DNA of 64,000 nucleotides from Symsagittifera roscoffensis (taxonomy: Eukaryota > Xenacoelomorpha > Acoela > Convolutidae): NCBI RefSeq assembly GCF_963678635.1, contig NC_087065.1, positions 28,599,254 through 28,663,253 of the forward strand, in the 5' to 3' direction. A program made the translations under genes and the position numbers. The notes beneath the pieces were generated by a model. That model did no database searches, had not been told where the DNA came from, and was given only the letters and a program-made list of their open reading frames with translations. Below, one piece after another: positions 47,786 through 58,638 of the stretch; the stretch's first letter is position 1, and each line of letters begins with the position of its first letter.

Positions 47786-50700
47786 GTGGTGATCTCAAGT
47801 TACAAGAAGAATACGGAAGGTAGATACCACAGGCACAATCGGATGGACTGGAGCACGGCGCAGAGAGACAGAAGAGATTGCTTCCATGACGCGGCTTGGG
47901 TGGAATACCTCACGCAGCCACGTGTCCGAGAGGGCGGTCCACCTGATCATAGGGGACAGCTTGTTGCGGGTGCTGACCCGGATCCAGTCCCATTGGCAAA
48001 CGGGGATCTTGAGCTTCGCTGGACCTGCGACGCCACAGATGTTAGCAACACTTGAGATGCTAGGGATGGCAAGAGTATACACGGTGACTGAGATGGTCGG
48101 GACGAATGACGTGTCCAGGGGGGAAGCAAGGAAGGTGACGAGGCTGCACGACAAGATGAGCTGCATTCTTGGGGATTGCGGATTCAAATGGATCCGGCTA
48201 TTCTTACGGTGTGCACCATCCCTTACAACATGAAAGCGGACCAACATGCAATGGAGATGAACACAAAAATGCGAAACCTGAACAAAATAATCAGGCAGAT
48301 AAACCGAAGAAGTGTCCTCCCCGTTGGGTTGTTGGATGTGGCCGAGCAAATGGAGCTATCTGCTTTCCCTGACGATGCATCCTCGGATGGGATTCACTTT
48401 GACAGGCCCAGAGGGGTGGAGTGGTTAAATGATGTCCTCCAAAGGCAAATAAACGCATTGAAGGCAGAGTTGCTAGAGACGGCACAGGTCACATTCGGAC
48501 CACCCCCAAATCCACCCTTCTTCAACCCGAGGGCTTTGCCCAGTCGCTTGGGTGCGATGGCCGGTTCTAGAGAAAGTTCGAGGAACAGCCGGACCAAGTT
48601 GCCGGGCACCGCGCCCATGGAGGCTGAGGAGGCAACGTCATCAACTCCTCAGGGATCAGTAATATCCTCGGTGGTGGTGGCGGAGAAGAAGAAACCGGAG
48701 AGGCCGGCGGAGACCAGCAGGTCGAGATATGTGGAGAAGGTGAAGGAACTGGACTTGGAAGACCTGGAATGCAGGCAGGAGTTAGCGAAAGCTTTGGGTA
48801 TTGAGCGGGTGTCGCACGAAGACTTGGGTAGACACCAGTGCGTGGACTGGCTGAAGGCTCACGAGACACATTTCTCGAGAGCGAAAATGATGGAGACGGC
48901 GGATCTGACTGGGATTCCCACAAAATCGGTGATGGGACCTATCAACTACAGACCTCTCAAGTCATTAGGGAGTCCGGGACTCGTGGTGGAGCCTCCCAAG
49001 CACCGAACCAGCATTGCCAGGATTAGGGTGGCCACTCCAGCACAGTTGAGGGTGGTGGACAAACTGATGGATCCGAGAGAAATGGAATTACCAGACGCCG
49101 CGTATGAAGGTGCAAGATTGGCCAACGATCCCAGATATGGGAAACCCTGCGGGAATACGCAGCTGGCCAAAACCTTGGCAGTTTATGACAGGGCAGACCC
49201 AGCCGCTGCGAGGGTGGTCATCGTGGCGGGATCGGACTTTGAGGTAACGTCTCCCAAGTTGTTTTGGCCGGAAACTCTGATATATTCACTGCCGGGAGCG
49301 GAGCTAAACCAGATGTTAACCCTGGTGGTGGCAATAAAATTGGAGATGCCTTGCGAGCCTGAGCTACTGCTGTTTGCAGGGATGAACGATCACTTGCACG
49401 CGATGGGGTTTCTTGAGCAGCTCAAGGGTGATGAACCGGCACCGAAGAAGACCTGGGAAGCCATCCAGACATTATTTGCGGCCATGAATGAAGTACAAGA
49501 GAACGTTGCCTCACGATTTGGCTCCAAGACAAAAGTAGCGTTCACGACGTCCCCCGGGTACGCGAGCATGCCCCCAGCTCTGCAATTTGTGTATGCGATC
49601 TTGATCTTGATAGCAGAGGGCAATGGGTGGCGCGTTCTGATGGCAGCTCCCAATCGGGAGCTGGAACCTACGAACTTGAGACTTCGCAAATCAGAACTGG
49701 CGGCGGCGTGGGCGGATGTGTCCCACGCGTTGAGGGGCTTCTACGAGTTGGCTGACATCCTCATCGTATTGGACGAGGTCCTCTTGCTAGAGATATTCAA
49801 CTTCGCTAGGCAACTCAAGCTCAGTCCGATTATAGGGGATGATCATCCAGTGGTGACTCACCTGACGGCCAGTCTGTGGTTTCGAAGCATGGAGTTGACC
49901 ATCACAAGCTCCACCAGTAAATCTAGAGGGCCGAGCAACGAGAGGAAGAACGTGGCCGCAGCGGAGAAGCAGCTGGAGTCGATGGTGTATCGACTGACAC
50001 AAGAGAGAGGCAGGTGGCCCTTCCTGACACCAAGGCTGGAGAACGTCACGGAGAAGACAAGAGAAGGTGCACCACTTCTGGTGAAGCAGATCTGGGATTT
50101 TCTTGAGGAGCAGCTGGAAGTGGCCGAAAAGAGGGAAATGACGGTTGGCAGGTTCGTCACAGCAGCCAACGAAGTCACGATTGGAGGATTCTGGAGAAAG
50201 CACGCAAGGGGTGAGCTGAGGACGAGGAGGGATCACGAGATTCTTGAGTTCTTGAGTCCTTGTTGGAAAAAGGAGTTCCTGGCTGGAGTGTACAGCGCGA
50301 AAGAGACCATCTTTGGAGCCTTCATACAGGAAATATTGAATATGCCCATCAGTCTGTTGCTGGCACTGTACCTGGTTTACCCAGGTACCTGTTCAATACG
50401 GGTCCAGCGTACATGTTCAGTCGGGGTGTGGACACACTCCAGATTGACGGGTACTTGGCATTGGTGCTTCTAACCCACGGGGAAATGGTGTCATTTCACC
50501 GACTGATGAAGTACGGAGAGCCTCTGTCGATGGGAAGAGCACACTCGAGTATTGACACCTATTCGTATAAATGTGCTGCCGGACTAAAGACGCTGCTGGT
50601 GCAGTACCTACTGATGCAAAACCGGCACCTGACTGGTGAAGAAAAGAGCCCAAGGACAAGAGACGTGTGGAGGAAAGTGAATGGAGGCATGCCTCTGTTG

Positions 50701-51417
50701 ACGGACCTATGCCTGGCCATGAGAATGGACCCCATGGGGATGATCCGGGGGCTAGAGGAGGTCGTAACCTGTATCTATGGACCGGCCGTCACATTCGTGT
50801 TTCCAGATCCTCTGGCGACAGCTTATCGATACTCAGTGACCCACGTGAGCCTCATAAGCATATTAGATGGGACAACACTCAATTGGTGTCAGCAGGAGGT
50901 GCTAAGGGCACAGATGAGCAACACGGTGCTCCTCGGAAAGGTGAAGGATCCGGCGTTGGTGATATACAGTTTCCGAGGACAACTGCAGTGCAGGATGGGA
51001 GGCAAGAGCGAAGGCCCCATCGAAACCTATCCCAAGTTCTGGAATCTAAATCCCCTGAAAGCAAATGGACAAGAGATCTTGAGAATTCCCGCATGGAAGA
51101 AAAGCTTCGAGCTGGTGAAAAGGGAGCTAGAGGCGATATTGGAGAAGAAGGTCCTGCCAGCAAGCATTCCAGAATTTCCAACAGTGAGGAGAATGACCCT
51201 GGGGATGAACAGCTCCCTGGTGGTCCCGTCCCTTTTCGCGAGAGCGGCAACCGAAGAACAGCAGAAGGAGTTCATCGACGGCTGGAATCCTCTCTTCATC
51301 GGCTACTCTGCAGCAATTTATTTTCATACCAGCGATGCAAAAATAAATTCATGGACAACTCAAGCCAAGAAAATGAGAGGGTCGATGCCCCCGAAGTTCG
51401 AGGTACGAGATGCCTGA
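47786..51417 (+). pseudogene. Giant element ORF5: SGNH-hydrolase protein, second SGNH-like region, long C-terminus
   Basis: One long gene of about 1,150 codons broken by frameshifts near 47930, 48175 and 50380. First domain: VHLIIGDSLLRVL (GDS nucleophile, near 47952), VGTNDVSRGE (G-x-N-D), LTVCTIPYNMKA, and SSDGIHFDRPRG (Asp-x-x-His, 48386), all four SGNH blocks. A Pro/Ser-rich linker follows. A second similar region has VVIVAGSDFEVTS, LLFAGMNDHLHAMGF and LVLDEVLLLE (49200-49800), resembling a diverged SGNH fold with Gly-Ser-Asp instead of Gly-Asp-Ser. The remaining part contains TGPAYMFSRGVDTLQIDGYL and NGGMPLLTDLCLAMRMDP, not recognised. SGNH enzymes hydrolyse esters; substrate here is unknown. 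Confidence 0.7.
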
Positions 51418-51486
51418 GAACACTTGAGCGGGCAGGTCTAGAGAACAAGTTGCCGGTGCGGACATATCGAACTGAAAGGAGACGAG

Positions 51487-52254
51487 ATGGTGTTTGCCAC
51501 AAGGAGATACCGGGCACCTTACGGACTAGAGCAGGTGGAAATGAGACAGGAGGGAAAGGAGCTGGATGCGGCAGGCCCATTGTATGTGGCTCTGACAGAG
51601 TATAAGAAAACGGGTCCATTGACACCATCACCCCTATCAGTGGACACCCCTGGGGATAAAAGGAGTGGTCTCGTAGACGATCGATTCAGGAGGATTCTTG
51701 AGAGAAGAGAAGCAGAATCGGAGGAGGAGAGCGTGGATGAGACTCTCAGTGAGGCAGGAGAGGATATGGAGGTGGGAAACACACCAGAGCAGAAGCCATC
51801 GGAGGAAGAGTTCACCACGCAAGATCTGAGTGGAGAAAATTGGGCAGACACCCCCACGCCACCTCTGACCTCATCTCCCCGCAAGAATCTAGAGTTGCCA
51901 CTGACGAGCGAGAATCCCAACATGGGAATGATCTTCCTGAGTGCGGAGAGAAGGGAGAAGAACACCTTCGAGGAAAACAGGGATGCCTTCCTAGGCACTC
52001 TGGATGAGGATGCTTGGCGAGAGTTCTTGAGCGATTTTAATCGAGGAGTGGACGACGACACCACATTGGACGATTTCAAGGAGGAGCTGTGGGACACGGT
52101 GGTGAAATTCGGAGAGCCTGTCCTGATGGGGACAGGCCTGGAGGAGAAAGCTAGAGGAGAGCTGCTGAGCAAGATCGTCGAGTTGAGGAAGGCATCACGA
52201 AAGACCCAGGAAGATAAATGTAAAGACAGCTCTACTCTGAAACAAAAAAACTGA
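51487..52254 (+). CDS. Giant element ORF6: acidic protein, unknown
   Basis: 255 residues, very acidic and Ser/Thr/Pro-rich between residues ~60 and 140, then a more folded part (EDAWREFLSDFNRGVDDD and a helix near the C-terminus). No recognised domain. In the same frame as the end of ORF5, with two stops between, so it could be a separated C-terminal part of ORF5. The ATG at 51487 is plausible. Function unknown. Confidence 0.5.
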   Translation: MVFATRRYRAPYGLEQVEMRQEGKELDAAGPLYVALTEYKKTGPLTPSPLSVDTPGDKRSGLVDDRFRRILERREAESEEESVDETLSEAGEDMEVGNTPEQKPSEEEFTTQDLSGENWADTPTPPLTSSPRKNLELPLTSENPNMGMIFLSAERREKNTFEENRDAFLGTLDEDAWREFLSDFNRGVDDDTTLDDFKEELWDTVVKFGEPVLMGTGLEEKARGELLSKIVELRKASRKTQEDKCKDSSTLKQKN

Positions 52255-52354
52255 CAATAAAAAAATTGAACATGTAAGGGGGGATAAGGTCGGAACTAGC
52301 AATATAATTAAAAGTACTAATATCATTAAGGCTCGAGCAGGGGGGAGGCAAGAG
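52255..52354. other. Inter-ORF spacer with two G6 tracts
   Basis: Contains GTAAGGGGGG and CGAGCAGGGGGG, the latter matching the leader motif AGCAGGGGGG. Confidence 0.6.
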
Positions 52355-55300
52355 TTGGAAGGGTTGGATGGAGACAAGGAAGTCAAAGCAGTGATGATAA
52401 CGACAACGCCCCCGAGTAAAGACGTGAGGTCTCGCAAGAGGAAGAGAGACGTGGAGGGATTAGGCAGTCCTTCAGCGGATGCGGTTTCGGAGAGGAACTT
52501 GAGAGAGACAGCCCCCATGGTTCTGGCACGATGGAAGACAGCAGCCTACAAGAGTAGCTTCGAGCCGAGGAAACTGCTCGACGTAGAAAAAGAGATGGAG
52601 ATCCCCACCAGCTCAACAACGGAAGAAGACTTCAAGCCTCAGAGGATAAAAATGAAGCGAGGTTCGACGAGCGGGCAGACCTGGGAAGTGGACGTTGGCA
52701 AAGAATGGGTCTCGAATGAACACCAGGCTACTGGGAAGCAAGTGACTAGCGATCCTCTTGAGAAGAATAAAACGAGGAACACCTCCCGACCGTGGTGGGA
52801 GGCCCTGGAAGCATTGCAGGAATTGGAAGACTGCCTGAAGGAGCTCGACAGTGGAGTGTCACGCAAACGACGCAACTGGGCTACCCAGCAGAAAGCTGAT
52901 ATCAATAAATTGGAATTGGGGAGCCAACTGAAGAGAACTTGGCAGAACTTGTTAAAAGATCATTTTGAAGAAGCGATGAGAACATCCTCATCGGCATCGC
53001 CGTTGATGGCGAATCCCTTTGTTAGGACCGCAGGACAACTGATGTTCGCGTGGAGCCTGTTGGGGATAGAGTTAGAGACACTGACTTCGTACGACAAGTT
53101 GAAGTTGGGAGGCAAGAATCTAGAGGTATATCGAATGCTGATGCAGCACGTTGCTAGGGACAACTCAGGCTTGAGTCTGGCAAGGAGGAAAGATGCTACC
53201 TGTTTCTTGAGATGGACAATGTCGATGATGACTGACAGTACCACCCTAGCATGTCACCAGAGAGCAATTGGAAGCAAGACGCTGGAAACGAGAGTCTCCA
53301 CAGTCATCTTGAATGTGTACCAGAGTACTGGGATATAAAAGGAGGATGGTTCTAGGCAATCTCTAGAGAGCCACAGGAAGTTAGATGAGATACGGAGATT
53401 CTACAACAAGAAGTTTGAGGAGAAACACGACGTTCACCGTAACTTGGCTTCATCAAGAGAGTACTTGAAACCCAACAAAAAGGGAGAGTACCAGTATGTG
53501 TCTGGAGTGATGGGGATGGCATACAACCCTTTTTTGGACTTAGAAGCTGGAGGTGCCTACAGAAACTATGAGGTGGCGGAGCTACTGAAGTTCTGGACAG
53601 AGAAGATAATGGAGATAGACCCTGTGGAAAGAGAGAGACCTAGCCTGGGTTTGATTCTCGAGAGAACACCGGAAGTTATAAGTGTGCCACGCTCAAGTAA
53701 AAGAGTAGAACTAAAAATGGGTAACGGGAACGGCATGTTGACCACGAATCTGGGAGTAGTGTGGAAATTGCTCAGGCCCTCCTGGTGTCCACATCCCCAT
53801 GCGAGCCTGATCGAGGAAGTCACTGAGCGAGTGAGATTAGCGCCGACAGAGGATGAAGATTTGGCGACCTTGAGTATAGTGCATAGACTGATCCTGCCTC
53901 ATGTGAAGGAGTCAAGCGAGATGACGAGTGGAACAGGGTCGGTAAAGAAGATCGAGCCGGGCAGTTGTCTTGACTCGACGTGTGGGAATAGCGAGCACAC
54001 CTGCGATGGACGATCATGCGTCAGGATACAGTCTTTCCAGAAAGAAGACCTAGTCACCTGGTTTGAAGACATTACTGAAAAGGAGAAAAGTGAGATACAG
54101 ATAGTGGCTGAGTGTTACACGAGTACCACGGTGAATCTAGCAACAACTCTGGGATTCTTCTCAAGAATGTGCAGTCTCCAGTCACTGGAGAGGCTAGAGT
54201 CAGAACACCACTTGGTGACCGCGTTGAGCGTGGAGTCATGGCCCGGAGTGTTGCAAGTGACCCAAAAACACATCAAGAGTTGGAAGGTTGGACTCGAAGC
54301 GGAGATGGGATTTCCCATGAGCGAAGCCTATGGTCTGCCTCTAAATGCGAAGTCCCTAGTGGGGTCAGTGATGGCCAACCTATGTGGCAGCCACTATCCA
54401 TTACACATGGCAATGGTAGAGGTGTCTAGCCAGAGGGTATTGATAGACAAAGCCTTCTCAGTGCCCAAATGTGTAAGACTGGCTCGGATGTCACGTCATT
54501 CACACAAGCTGTTGAGGAAGATTCGAGGAACAGTGCCGAAAGAACAAAGGGACGACTTGAGTGAAATCTGGGGTGAAGAACTTCTAGGCTTGGAGAGCGA
54601 AAATACAAGTGATCACGAGAGACAAAACGTGATCGGGAAAACCACAGTTGGTGCTCCAAACTTGGAAGAGATCGACATGATACACGAGAAGATGATGGAA
54701 TTTGAGCCTCTCCTAGAAGCCTCGGGAGAACGCAATCTTAGGAGCATCGATAAAACACACACGGGGATTGTCCATGCCACTGTCTGGCACAGACAGTGTG
54801 GTACCCAGACCACGCCAATCTCTGCCTGATCTGGGATGTTGAAGAAATCAAGTCGTTGGGACTACCCGAGCATCAACAAAAAGTGACCATCTTGGTGGTG
54901 AGCACAATGCTGGCTCTACGATGGATGAAAGAAAACATAGCAAAGTATCGGGATTCGAAGACGCCAACAGCAGAGTCGATTCACGCGATAGATTACAGCA
55001 GGAGACTTGAGTTGTTCGAGACCGCATGCAAGGTATTCGCCATACCAATGGAAGTCAGACACATGTGGTGCCGCTTGAGATTCTTTCCTTGGTTTCGCGC
55101 GATGTTAACATCCTGGTTATATGTGGTGACGAAGGATCACATGAGGAAACATCAAAAGGAATATCGACAATTCCAGGCCAAGATAGGACCAGATGCCTTC
55201 AAGAGACCTCTGCTGACCCATCGAAATGCGATCACGACGGGGTGGAAAAGAGTGGGTAGAGTATCCAGAGACAACACTAGAGAGAGGGAATCGATACTGG

Positions 55301-55554
55301 AGGAGGACCTGGCGAAGAATGTAAGCCTGAGTCTTCACAATTCCTTCTGTTTGAACCGGGAGTCGAAGGTGAAGAGCTTACCGAATCAAGCGAAGAGATT
55401 GCAAGAGCAAAGGGAGTGGATACGATCCTATGAACAGCTGAAGGCTTGGGAGGAGATTGTGATCAGCTCCGATGACGAAGAGGCACTATTGAAGCAGATC
55501 ATAGTGTCAAATATATCTCGGTCGGGTACCTCGAGGGCGAAGAACACGAGGTGA
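52355..55554 (+). pseudogene. Giant element ORF7: about 1,070-codon protein of unknown family
   Basis: Two same-frame pieces (327 and 461 codons) separated by a TAA at 53336 and a short open stretch. A third piece (252 codons) follows after a shift near 54800. N-terminal part: basic cluster RSRKRKRDVE (possible nuclear signal), then LARWKTAAYKSSFEPRKLLD and WWEALEALQELEDCL. Middle: WKLLRPSWCPHPHASLIEE and a Cys cluster (CLDSTCG, HTCDGRSCV) that may bind zinc. End: GTTPVHATVWHRQ-like region then a helical C-terminus. No family recognised. The last frame ends TGA at 55552. A single ancestral gene is inferred from the smooth continuation across the lesions. Confidence 0.55.
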
Positions 55555-55991
55555 GCCGGTGGCTCAAAAGGAAAATTCTAGATTCTTGAGTCTTGAGAGG
55601 GAGGGGGCTCAAAGGTGAACTCGGATGAAATCTGGGTTCACGAAAAAGAGATTTTAACAAATGAGATATTGTTATTAATATGCTAGATCTATTATATAAA
55701 TCAAAATGCTGCATGACAATTCCCTGATTGGATAGGACAAAAAATTTTTTAAATTACCAGCTTAAAAAGCGAGAATTCATAGGTGCAGGCGTGTGCAGAT
55801 TTTGATTGCTGTTTAGCGATAGTGTGAAAATTTTATATGTTTGTGAATTTTGGAAGGTAGATAAACTTAAGTCTGCTGCAAACTTCTGTAAATGACCACT
55901 GGCACTGTATCTTGAGTGACACTCGGGCTTCTGGGGATTCACTGACAGAGACAGCACGCAATAAGGACATCGATTTTGAGTCCGGGGAGTA
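55555..55991. other. Giant element 3' region before the LTR
   Basis: Non-coding. Ends in CCGGGGAGTA, a purine-rich stretch that could serve as the polypurine tract directly before the 3' LTR. Confidence 0.5.
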
Positions 55992-56793
55992 TGTTCCAGT
56001 CGGTCATATCTGGAATTTTGACCTTGAGGGACACGAAAATACGTAATTTTGGAGTGAAGTTTTAATTTTCAAAATTTCGAATGGAGCCTGTCATGCTCAG
56101 TTTTCTCGCACCAACTGAAAACACAAAGTGAAAAATCAGAACGACCGATTTACAATCGCGGAAAAGTGCTTGAATAAAACAGCGGGAAATTGATATTCGC
56201 AATTTCCCGATACAAAATAAGACACGAGTAGAGCTGTCCTATCTTGAAATAGGAGGAGAAATAATAAAAAGAAGAGAGAACAACTATTCGAAACGAACCA
56301 AAGTGAGCCTTCAATGGAAAGGTGGACAGCTTGAGTGTCCTAATGGTTCATACAAAAACTCAGATTCTAGAGTCAGGATTTACTTCTGTTATCAAAACTG
56401 ATCAGTATTAAACTTATCTAGTTATATTATCCAATTCTTGAGTTGCTTATCAATCTAATTACTCCTTGTGCTTGATTGCATCAACATGTGAGTCCCTAAT
56501 TTAATTTTCTCGAGTGTGTTTAATGATTGTTATGATGAGATAAGGCGAGTTTTAGGTTGATCCATCTGAAATGGATCAAAGTTCCACTGTCCAATAAAAA
56601 GTAACTTAACGGATTGTTCCGACCCTGTTTTTAACGGCGTTTGTGTATTTTGGGTATTTCGAGACCTAAGTATGGAACGTTCTTATTTTCTAGAGTGGTG
56701 GGATATTTTGGTAGTAGCCTTTAAGCTGTAACGTGTTCTAGTCTCATGTCGCAAGCGAACCGAATTGGCTCCGACCGTTCTTGAGGTCGAAAA
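55992..56793 (+). repeat. 3' LTR of the giant element (right end clipped)
   Basis: 802 bases matching the 5' copy at the same length with about five substitutions (positions 4 and 25 of the LTR, one C/T in the CCTATC hairpin, one C/T near GAGTGTCC, one A/C in GATCAATC). Includes the AATAAA (56593) and the CGGGAAATTG hairpin (56183-56209). Matching stops at GAGGTCGAAAA where repeat X begins, so about 104 bases of the predicted LTR are absent. Confidence 0.9.
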
Positions 56794-57596
56794 GAATAAT
56801 AAGACTGACATCCTACCGGGTACGAGATCGATGCAATTTGCAGCAATGGCCAAAATTGATTTAAAAAATTCTCCTGAAAAGACAACAACTGAATATCATT
56901 CATCAGCTTGATATGAAAATAAATGTCATTGGAGCAAAAAAAAACTGAAAAAGCATCTAATTGACAAAAAATTACACAGTCAATGCCCAGAGAGTCTTAG
57001 CTTGATATGTCGCTTCAGTTACCTCCAAATAACCCTTGAAAATATTGGTAGCTACGCGTCTATTGAAAATCAACTGATAGCATGGCCATGACAACCGCCT
57101 TTATCGCAACATTCCGACATTCGGATACAAGTTTTTTGTTTGAAAATATTTGAATATTGATGAAAGAACATGGATGACTTCTTTATCAGAATATCGATAC
57201 TGCTCTTTTAATGAGGATAATGAACACTGGACAAAGCAATTTTTGCGTCTACTTGAACGGCTTCTGAAAAAGTTATAGGCTATTTTGGGCGTTTTCGATT
57301 AAGGTTGAAAAAGTAAAATAATTGTTGAGTTTTATGCTGTATATACTCGCAATTTAAGCTGTAGGAGGTTTCTACCAGTCCTAATGCAATTCAGAGTAGT
57401 GTCATATGAAGCAAAGTGATGAATATATTTCGTATTATGTTTGTAAGGGACTGGGTGTTGAATTGTATATTTTGGTTTTGTATATAGTAATTTAATTCAG
57501 ATATTGCAGTTTGACATTCCATATTTAATTGTAATTTGCGCTGCTGTTTGAGCACCCCAGAGTTCTTTACGCCATGTGGTTTCTTCCGTTTCAATT
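56794..57596. repeat. Dispersed repeat X, copy 2
   Basis: Copy of the 6117-6944 repeat, about 97-98% identical by eye. Its left end abuts the clipped LTR; its right end abuts a LINE A-family fragment at AATTG. Confidence 0.85.
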
Positions 57597-58133
57597 GCGC
57601 AAAATTATGGGCAGTGAATTCCGTTTTTTTAGAAGTCAAATGAAAAAATGATTTTTGTAGAGAAGCGGTTGAACAATGTTTGTCAAAAATAATTTGTTTC
57701 GTTCTTTTGTTGAGCCTCTAATTGGCAGTCGGTAGTCTCAATGTATTTTGAAAAGCCTTCGTGTTTGTAAGATATTGGTATAAGTATGTTATACTTTTTA
57801 ACTCAATTCTTTTCTCGATTCCAATGAACGATTTGCTAATGCTAAGAAGGGAAGAAGATTTAAATTTCGATCTGCAATATGTTCTTTTTAACGCCCAGCT
57901 CAACTGTTTCTCTAGAGATAGCATCAAAGTAGCATTAATTTGTTTTAAAAATATTGCTAAATATTCGAAATGTGATAAAACAAGACAATGAAGCAAGGCA
58001 ACTAATGATAATGTCGGCAGTTGTTGTCCAATTGTATCTATAGTTTTAATTCCTTGTGGCATTTTTTGGAGAATTGTTTTGATTTGAGCATGAAAAGATA
58101 AACTTGAATCAAGAATAAGGCCTAAATAATTAA
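57597..58133 (-). mobile_element. LINE B: 5'-truncated fragment of LINE A family
   Basis: Minus-strand copy of the RT thumb and C-terminus found at about 2012-2570 in LINE A (for example YLGLILDSSLSFHAQIKTIL), nearly identical to LINE A. The end toward repeat X starts at the GCGCAAAATTATGGGC point where LINE A continues differently. It is a fragment, not a gene. Confidence 0.85.
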
Positions 58134-58638
58134 GCTGCAAAGGGCTGCTAGCAGTCATTTAATCTCAGGGTGCCGCCGGCCCTAGAATGGGATTGTTCTA
58201 ACTAACCTCTTTGAGAATTTGAGCGCAAGTACCGAGGAATTCAGGGCAGGAAGTTTTTCTTGATCTGATAAACTCGATCGGATAAACTCAATCAAACTCA
58301 AAAGACAATAAAGGTTGCGAACGCTGCCGGTTTACTCGGGACTATTGATGATGAAAGGAAAATTATTTGAAAATAATAAAACTAATTTGAAAGGAAATTT
58401 ATGTTTGTAGAGCCAAAGTAAAATAAGCCTTTTACGAGTATGTGATAGACGGTGGCAAGTCAATAAGCAGAATGGGTCCAAGAGCAACCAAATTATAAAT
58501 TTTACATGCTAATCGGTAAATTGAGTATAAAAATTGTCAATATTAACAAAGAAGCAATAGTTTGCATAATTTGAATAATTTAATCGGATTTTTTTTTTAA
58601 ATTGAATTTGAAAAAAAAATGATTTATTTATTCAATTG
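58134..58638. other. AT-rich intergenic DNA
   Basis: No gene. Contains a near-duplicate phrase TCTGATAAACTCGATCGGATAAACTC near 58265. Confidence 0.4.

Larger units (their letters stand above)
34230..56793 (+). mobile_element. Giant Ty3/gypsy-type LTR retrotransposon with accessory ORFs
   Basis: About 22.5 kb. Direct repeats (34230-35031 and 55992-56793) are 802 bases each with about five differences, so insertion is recent. Contents on +: long leader, minisatellite, gag, protease-RT-RNase H-integrase with C-terminal GPF block, then five more ORF blocks: macro-like, coiled coil, SGNH-containing, acidic, and a long protein of unknown type. Typical Ty3/gypsy elements are 5-8 kb, so the 10 kb added after integrase is exceptional. 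Base composition is more GC-rich than the flanks throughout. This copy carries several stops and frameshifts. The right end appears clipped where repeat X begins. Confidence 0.9.

Noticed and set aside
50667-51605. 312-codon plus-strand frame overlapping ORF5
   Set aside because: Lies in another frame of a better-supported gene; low-complexity, Arg/Gly/Glu-rich composition typical of a shadow frame.
51519-52172. 217-codon minus-strand frame over ORF6
   Set aside because: Ser-rich antisense shadow of an acidic gene.
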